Assembly (NCBI GenBank): GCA_036898135.1
Contig: CM072514.1
Location: 84,125,122 to 84,189,121 of the forward strand
Direction of reading: 5' to 3'
Source of the DNA: Oncomelania hupensis
Taxonomy: Eukaryota > Mollusca > Gastropoda > Littorinimorpha > Pomatiopsidae
Length of the DNA: 64,000 bases
Under the pieces are notes generated by a model that was given only the letters and a program-made list of their open reading frames with translations, made no database searches and was not told the DNA's origin. A program made the position numbers and the translations under genes. The stretch's first letter is position 1, and each line of letters starts with the position of its first letter. Positions 58,082 to 64,000 of this stretch are shown in pieces.

Positions 58082-58118
58082 CGTGACTATATTATAATAT
58101 AAAATGATTGATACAGAT
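57807..58118. repeat. Tandem duplication with long (GA)n in each unit
   Basis: TTTCATTTTAAACTGAGCAA, TCGAAAC, (GA)n, GACTCGTGACTATATTATAA and TATAAAATGATTGATACAGA occur twice, with GA tracts at 57845-57921 and 57998-58080. Confidence 0.92.
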
Positions 58119-58590
58119 TCGTCAATGTTTACAGTGCCGTATAAAATTTACCATTAGGTGCTATGATCGTCATCTGGTTTACAGACTACATCGCCGCCCA
58201 CACCTATCACATCTAGCGTTAAACCACATCGGACTACGCCCTGAACAATAGAATTATACGGTTTAGACTTGCTTCTGAAACATAGTGGTAGACGAATTTG
58301 CCAGTAGGCTGTTTTATGAAACAATCCCTTCGAGCTTCCTATCTGTCAGAGCTCCTCAATCCCTACAAACCAACACGTGTCTTTGGATCACAAGATGCAG
58401 CTCTCCTGAAATTCCCTAGATACTCCCTTAATTAATAGTTTTATGGAAGAGGTCTTTTTCCGTGTAAACCCCATCTCTGTTGAAATCCCTACCCTCCCAC
58501 CTTCGTTATGCCCAGTCACACTCTTCTTTCAAGTAATCGATGAAGACACACCTCTGTTTTTGAAATATTGGTGAATACCATGTTTGTGTG
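58119..58590. other. No gene recognised
   Basis: 58470-58560 includes a weak match to LINE C-terminal style sequence, not firm enough to call. Confidence 0.4.
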
Positions 58591-58663
58591 TGTATGTGTG
58601 TGTGTGTCTGCGTGTGTGTGTATCTGCGTGTGAGAGAGAAAGAAAGAAAGAAAGAAAAAAAAA

Positions 58664-58748
<85 letters not shown>

Positions 58749-58890
58749 CATTATTCGGCATGGGTAAGTCGTTCTGTCGGTCGAAATCTTGGTCATGGAA
58801 AATTATTTTCTTACTGTGATAATGTTTTATAAGACTTTTAACCCTGCATTTTCTGTACTTCGTTTGTGTATTTGTGTGTTTCCCCTTTCG

Positions 58891-58947
<57 letters not shown>

Positions 58948-58955
58948 CTCTCTCT
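58590..58955. repeat. (GT)n, (GAAA)n, (GA)n and (CT)n tracts
   Basis: GT-rich 58585-58630, GAAA/A 58637-58672, GA 58672-58746, CT 58893-58955. Confidence 0.9.
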
Positions 58956-60063
58956 CTTATTATAATTATTTTGTTGTTGTTGTTGTATCAATTTTTATTC
59001 ATCAGATTAACGTAAGTTGTATTGATAAATTAATTATCTTAATATTCTTTTAGAAAACATAAATAGAGCAGATTCTGTCGATGCATTTCGCAGAAACTTG
59101 AAAAAAAAACCATTTCTTATCTTCTTGCTAAGCTGGATGTATAACTATCTGATCTCATCCCAATTTAATAAATCACAGCATGAAAGTATTGCATAAATGC
59201 TCATTGACTGGTCTACCTGCTAGAATGTGATGAGCGATAGTGAAGAAGTTAAAATGTTAAGTTATGATCTATGCACCCTTCCAGCCACTGTGTGTGTGTG
59301 TGTGCGCGCGCGCGTCGGTGTGTGTGTGTGTGTTTATCCACCTCCCTCCCACCAGCGCTGCTATCATGCCCGACGGCGTGGAGACATTTACGCGCTTTAT
59401 AAATTATGCATTCATTCATTCATTCATTCATTCATTATTCTGTGTGTATGTGTGTAAGCTTATGTATGCTTATTTTCTCATTTACCGGAGCTTAAAACTT
59501 GAGACGTGTCTGAACCCAGACTGGATTTGGGATAGAATCATTACTATGACCTGAATATTTGTTTTAAAGTCATCGATATAAAGAAACAAGCAGAGGTTTG
59601 TATTCGTAGAACATATTAATTTCATTATTTGCTCTGCAGATCGACTTTCGTTGACCTACACGTATTTTCAAGTCTTCGGGGCATACCGATGAATAGAGTT
59701 TTGCAGTCACACGATGTATTAATTTCATTATCTGCGCTGCAGACGAGCTGGGAATAGTGTGGGTAGGATTAAGCTTGTCAAGTAGTGTTCTTTCTGAAGT
59801 GCGCTTTACAATTAGACGTCTAGAATGACATACATTTTCCACAGACTGGGTCTAAAATGTCTTTGAGATAAACCCAGGTAAACGTTTTCAGAAAGAGCGT
59901 CGCAGTATTAATGTCTAGAATTGCTATGTTTTGCATTGAAAAAAAAAAGAGGAAGGGAGAGGTTTGGGGGAGGGAGGGGGTGAGGGTGAATATGCCAGGA
60001 CAAACTTAGACGATTCATTCCATAGCTAGTGATTTTTTTTCAAAAGACTGCGAACAGTTAGTG
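58956..60063. other. No gene; (GT)n 59289-59332 and (ATTC)n 59409-59436
   Basis: ATTAATTTCATTATYTGCKCTGCAGA occurs twice (59614, 59719). No coding sequence recognised. Confidence 0.5.
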
Positions 60064-60360
60064 ATTCGGATGAGAGTATAACCAGAGGTCTCGTCTGTGT
60101 CGCATACATTCCATCATAACGGACTTTAAAGATCCTGACGCTCATGTCCTAGACGTGTGAGTGCCGGCGACAAGAACACACCCAGCATGCACCTAGGTCC
60201 TTCTCCCAGGATTGTGCTCAGTTGTCTGGAGCGTTATTACGGTGCGCCCAAAGGCTGCAAGTTGGCGCCTCGGGCGGCTTGAGTTAGATCCTGTATCGGT
60301 CAGCGCCTTGAGCAGCTCTTGAGCTGAAAAAGCGCTAGATAAGAACGATTCAATAAATAG
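60064..60360 (+). mobile_element. SINE family 2, 5'-truncated copy
   Basis: Starts at TTCGGATGAGAGTATAACC, keeps the whole rest of the body, and ends CGCTAGATAAGAACGATTCAATAAATA. No tRNA head. Confidence 0.9.
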
Positions 60361-60663
60361 TCTATAATTTTGGCAAACGAAACTTTTGTTTATTTAAACC
60401 AGTTTGTTAACGTATTTATTTATTCTTTTAATGTATTATCCTATTTATTTCGTTAACCAATTATTTTATTTGAACCTTATACTGAATATAGATGTTTGAC
60501 CTTGTCATAGTGCGATGTTGCGTGATGTCATGGTTCATTAAAGTGCGCCTCGAGGCCCAGCATCTCCGTTTTCAGCATGCCATAATTATACGTTTATTGG
60601 GGGTCCTTCCCCTAGACCACCTGCCTGCTATCTGTAAAAGAGAGCTTAATCTATACTCATGTT
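60361..60663. other. No gene recognised
   Basis: AT-rich sequence. Confidence 0.5.
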
Positions 60664-60743
60664 CGTAACCGAAAGGTGCCTGGTTCGAATCCCGTATAGG
60701 CCAACGTGTGACCATATTATTTTCCCCTTACCATCAGTCGAAC
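60664..60743 (+). mobile_element. SINE family 1 fragment
   Basis: CGTAACCGAAAGGTGCCTGG, B box GGTTCGAATCCC, then CAACGTGTGACCATATTATT. The 5' head and the 3' body are lost. Confidence 0.8.
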
Positions 60744-60836
60744 GAATGGATGAATTAATGGATGGATGGATGATCTAGATGAATGAATGAAGAACAAGAA
60801 ATAATTTATTCAGCGAAAAAGCATTTCCCCGTGAAT

Positions 60837-61133
60837 TATAATCATTTATGGGTACATGTAAATAAACTTGTGTGTGATATTGGTTTGGCAAAGGCTATGA
60901 GAGACAACCCAGAAAGAAAACATGAGTTAATTGTAGATTATAGTATAGGCGACTACTGGTCACATTATTCTGACTGGTATCAGAATAATGTGACCAGTAG
61001 TCGCCTATACGCTCCAGTGTCGTGTGACTATAATCTACAATTAACTCATGTTTTCTTTCTGGGTTGTCTCCCATAGCCTTTGCCAAACCAATATCACACA
61101 CAAGTTTATTTACATGTACCCATAAATGAATAT
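60837..61133. repeat. Long near-perfect inverted repeat (hairpin)
   Basis: Left arm 60837-60973 and right arm 60980-61133 surround a 6 nt loop (CTGGTA). Apart from about 18 bases (CACACGACACTGGAGCGT in complement) present only in the right arm, I see two or three mismatches along about 137 bp. The inner part is the 3' end of SINE family 1; the outer ~90 bp is unrelated sequence copied along with it. Confidence 0.9.
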
Positions 61134-61270
61134 AAGGCTTTCGTTCGTTTTGTTAATTTACCAAAAAACATGTTTCAAGATTCTTAGGCTACAGGTGCCG
61201 TAATATGATAAAAAACAGAAACCGGTTTCAAGTGTAGATAAGAAAAGTAAAGCACGTCATCGCTTGACCC

Positions 61271-61340
61271 ACCACCATAGCTCAGTGGTTCAGAATTACC
61301 TTAGCACACCGATGACCAAAGTTCGAATCTCGTGGTAAAC
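61271..61340 (+). mobile_element. tRNA-like sequence (SINE head)
   Basis: CCATAGCTCAGTGGTTCAGA (A box region) and AGTTCGAATCTCGTGG (B box). The middle is too irregular for a working tRNA. Confidence 0.6.
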
Positions 61341-61423
61341 AAGATAAAAGAGGCCATTGTTCACTGTCCTATGACGGCCTACTAGCGCCAAATCCCAGAG
61401 TTACCACGAGATTGACAGAGTCT

Positions 61424-61800
61424 TGGATAGGTGGACAGAGTACTGCTCTGACCTTTACAACCACAAACCAAACGGAGACCCATCAGTTCTAGCATGTCCC
61501 CAGAACAGAGAAGAGGAAGAAATCCTCCCAATTCTCCAAAAAGAAGTTAGGCAGCAGTGCAATCACTGAAGAAGGGGGAGTCAGCGAGAGTGGACAACAT
61601 ACCCGCGGAATTCCTTCAAGCAGGAGGAGAAGCGATGATTGACGCCCTCACCATTATCTATAACAAGATCTTGCAGAGTGGGGAGTAGCCTACCCAGTCG
61701 CTTGTCATAACTCTTTTCAAAAAGGCTAACCTTCAGTAGTGTGAAAACACCGCACCATCAGCTTCATCAGCCATCCCAGCAAGGTCATCCTGAAAATAAA
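61424..61800 (+). mobile_element. RTE-like LINE fragment from the N-terminal side of the reverse transcriptase
   Basis: Translates, with stops and shifts, to R-W-T-E-Y-C-S-D-L-Y-N, E-E-E-I-L-P-I-L-Q-K-E-V, R-V-D-N-I-P-A-E-F-L-Q-A-G-G-E, L-V-I-T-L-F-K-K-A-N-L. These blocks precede those in the 24279-25390 copy in the same kind of enzyme. It is a region no other copy here retains. Confidence 0.82.
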
Positions 61801-61839
61801 TCAATTTCAAAAATTTTAGTTGTAATCTATCACATCACA

Positions 61840-61995
61840 TACAGTATTATCATTTTTTCATGGGCCCATACCTCGCAGTAATGCAATAAAATCGGTTTTA
61901 CCCATTTATCAAAAAGATCTAACTGAATATCAAGCGGCAAATCCAGTTTTGTACATTTTTTTAAAAGCGCAATGTGACGACACGAGTTTTCAGCA
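61840..61995 (-). mobile_element. CR1/L2-like LINE scrap
   Basis: The minus strand encodes L-D-L-P-L-D-I-Q-L-D-L-F-D-K-W-V-K-P-I-L and H-Y-C-E-V-W, the thumb motif of CR1/L2-type enzymes. Confidence 0.65.
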
Positions 61996-63099
61996 CGTAC
62001 TAGAGATAGTATATATTGTGCAGAGTTGCACATCTCTAATATACAGTGTACATAAGTAGATCGGCAGTTTTCTATTATTGCGCATGAAAGATTAAAGTAT
62101 GCACGATTTCACGTGTTTAACGCATAGGGCGTAGTGCATTAGGTAAGGAAACTGGGTTACTGAGCTCGACTCGATGTTGTCCTGTGTGCTGGTATGTGTT
62201 TTAGTGGGCAGAGTCAATGTGGAGCTTTCTGCGAGCAGTCATTCTTTTGGGCAGAAGTGACTTTTTGACTGTGTGTCAGTTTAGAATTAGGTCCTTCTGG
62301 AAGGGTAGGGTTATGTTGCTTCAAACCACCCAAGGTCCTGTGCCCGCGTAGGGACAGGAATGACCAAAAGTTGTTAATGGAAGAATTCTAGCCGCCATTA
62401 TATTCAGTGAGAATAAGTGTATCATCGCCTGGACCTGCCGTTGCTTCGGGCGAAGCTCTCCATCAGCTACAGGAACCTACACGCACCACACCCACACAAA
62501 CACAGATCTGCATATCACGCACCTAAAAACATAACTCGTTATTTAATGTAAATCACTTCCTTTATTCGTGTGATCGACTGCTTTAGCTCCTACTGAGCTT
62601 AGAATAACAGACAAGTTAGATTACAAACAGTGATTCTGGACTGTAAGCTAGCTTAAGTTATACGATTGAATTTTAAGATGTCCTGATTGTGAATTCAGCT
62701 TGAATTGTATTTACCTGAATTGAATTGATTGTTAATATTGTTACATATTGTTGTGGGCATTTTGTTGTGTATAGATCGGGGTTTTCAGCTAGACAAGGGT
62801 GGTAACTGTTTTGTAGATACTGGGTTGGGGGTCTTGATAGGGGTTGAGGGTGGTTTAGTATCCCATATTCCTTTGAGTGCGTGTTTGTTGTTGAATAAAA
62901 GAGTGTGATTGTCATCTGGCATTTTGTGTTAGTTTCTTTCGTTTGAGTTCTATCCTACCACTCGTTGTTTTGAGCTGAACGTCGCGGAACCCGCTCGGGT
63001 GACGCGACACGCAAACATAGCACGTTCAGTTGATACACTCATAAATCTGAGATTTTTTTTTGAAATTTGTTATTATATTGAAAAAGAGTACCCAGATAT
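61996..63099. other. No gene recognised
   Basis: AATAAAAGAG at about 62895 and a G/T-rich stretch before it could be a transcript or LTR end; no partner found. Confidence 0.45.
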
Positions 63100-63992
63100 T
63101 TATATTTCCATACAATACAGTAGACAGTTTCAGGTTTCTTGGCACAACCATTTCCTCAGATTTAGGATGGGAAAAGCACATCACTGGCGCAGTCAAGAAG
63201 GCTCATCAGAGGCTATTCTTTCTCCGCCAGCTTAGGAAGTTTCGGGTTAGCCAAGCTATCATGGCCAATTTTTACCACGCCACTGTAGAAAGCATTTTGA
63301 CCTTTTCTTTCATTGTTTGGTATTCCAACGCAAACATCCAAGATAAGGAGCGTTTAGACCGTGTTGTGCGCCAGGCTTCAAGATGCGTTGGTGGGGCCCT
63401 CCCGTCCATCGAGGCTTTACATGCGCAACGTGTCACACGCAGAGCCAAACATATTATCCATGATGAGTCCCACCCCGCCCACGTGCTCTTCCAGATGCTC
63501 CCCTCAGGCCGTAGATTCCGTTCCCTCCCCAGCAAAACCACACGCTCACTGAATGGCTTCTTCCCGTGGTCTATCAGACACTTAAATCAATTATAAGGAT
63601 TATTTAGGCTGCTCCTTATTGCGTGCACTTGTATAGTCATATTAGTCATGAATTGCGGGAGGGTGCTTCTGCGTGCGAATCTATTTTAGTCATCTGTATA
63701 TTTGATGTGTCTGATGATGTACATTAAAAATCATGCACCTGTTTTGTTATCTGTAATTCGGTTGTGTTTGTTGATGTCTGTATTTCTATGTTCTACATGA
63801 GTGTTCTAGTCAGGCGTGGGTCTGCTGTCTAGTATAATGGTCGCACTAGATCTATGCTTTTATTCGTTTGTTATGTATCTTGTGCATGCCTGCCGCTGAT
63901 CTAAAGCATTCTTTGTTTCATGTATACTATAATTGTATGTATGTCACTTGGCGAATAAATCTTGAATTGAATTGAATTGAATTTCAAGAATT
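63100..63992 (+). mobile_element. L2/Rex-like LINE 3' end with (TTGAA)n tail
   Basis: An open stretch to 63596 encodes F-R-F-L-G-T-T-I-S, W-E-K-H-I, A-H-Q-R-L-F-F-L-R-Q-L-R-K-F, F-Y-H-A-T-V-E-S-I-L-T-F, R-C-V-G-G-A-L-P-S-I-E and L-P-S-G-R-R-F-R-S-L, the C-terminal region of L2-type reverse transcriptases. After the stop, a ~390 bp 3' UTR ends AATAAATCTTGAATTGAATT with repeated TTGAA units. It is 5'-truncated but the remaining frame is intact, so it is fairly young. Confidence 0.88.
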
Positions 63993-64000
63993 ACATTTTC

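Overview
This is eukaryotic, repeat-dominated DNA. Several things point to an invertebrate, most likely a marine mollusc and probably a gastropod: introns with GT-AG borders, Nimb/I-like, RTE-like and L2-like LINEs, a Mag-type Ty3/Gypsy element, a piggyBac element, tRNA-derived SINEs, TTAGGG-like interstitial repeats, and very abundant (GA)n, (CA)n, (TA)n and (AAT)n tracts. The host assignment is inferred from repeat content. No complete ordinary host gene is visible. The host-like coding pieces are a MULE-transposase-like terminal exon (345-639), a probable class C GPCR exon remnant (26391-26600) and a candidate first exon encoding a signal peptide (41674-41779).

Layout, 0-14 kb: a MULE-like exon with a poly(A) signal; a six-copy ~160 bp satellite (1228-2155); a ~43 bp minisatellite with a CCGCCGAAACGTCC core (3190-4320) bracketed by two copies of another repeat; then a full-length I/Nimb-type LINE on the minus strand (5676-11767). 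The LINE has a 16 bp target-site duplication and ORF1 plus ORF2 (endonuclease, reverse transcriptase, RNase H), broken only by a few single-base shifts. After it come relic tandem repeats and a long (CTAT)n.

14-23 kb is the centrepiece, a stack of insertions. An RTE-like LINE copy is split by a short tailed element. Inside that sits a 7.7 kb piggyBac transposon (TTAA sites at both ends, matching inverted termini) whose three-exon transposase gene is open throughout. Inside the second intron of that gene lies a young Mag-type Gypsy element in antisense orientation (5 bp duplication; LTRs differ by one substitution apart from an insertion). The 5' LTR carries a 142 bp near-perfect foldback.

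23-64 kb: many 5'-truncated RTE-like copies in both orientations, sharing one 3' end and a (GGATA)n tail; at least two abundant tRNA-derived SINE families plus singletons; degraded CR1/L2-like fragments; and many tandem arrays. Smaller objects stand out. They include an unusually regular heat-shock-element-like GAA/TTC array next to the GPCR-like exon (26312-26389), five related acceptor-plus-start-codon cassettes leading to the signal-peptide exon (41.0-41.8 kb), a ~297 bp near-perfect inverted repeat (60837-61133), and a TIR-like element enclosing telomere-like repeats (53262-53423). The window reads as a layered transposon graveyard with some very recent arrivals. SINE heads, RTE tails and shared GCGCTATATAAAT-type 3' ends suggest that a few LINE machineries mobilised most of the short elements.
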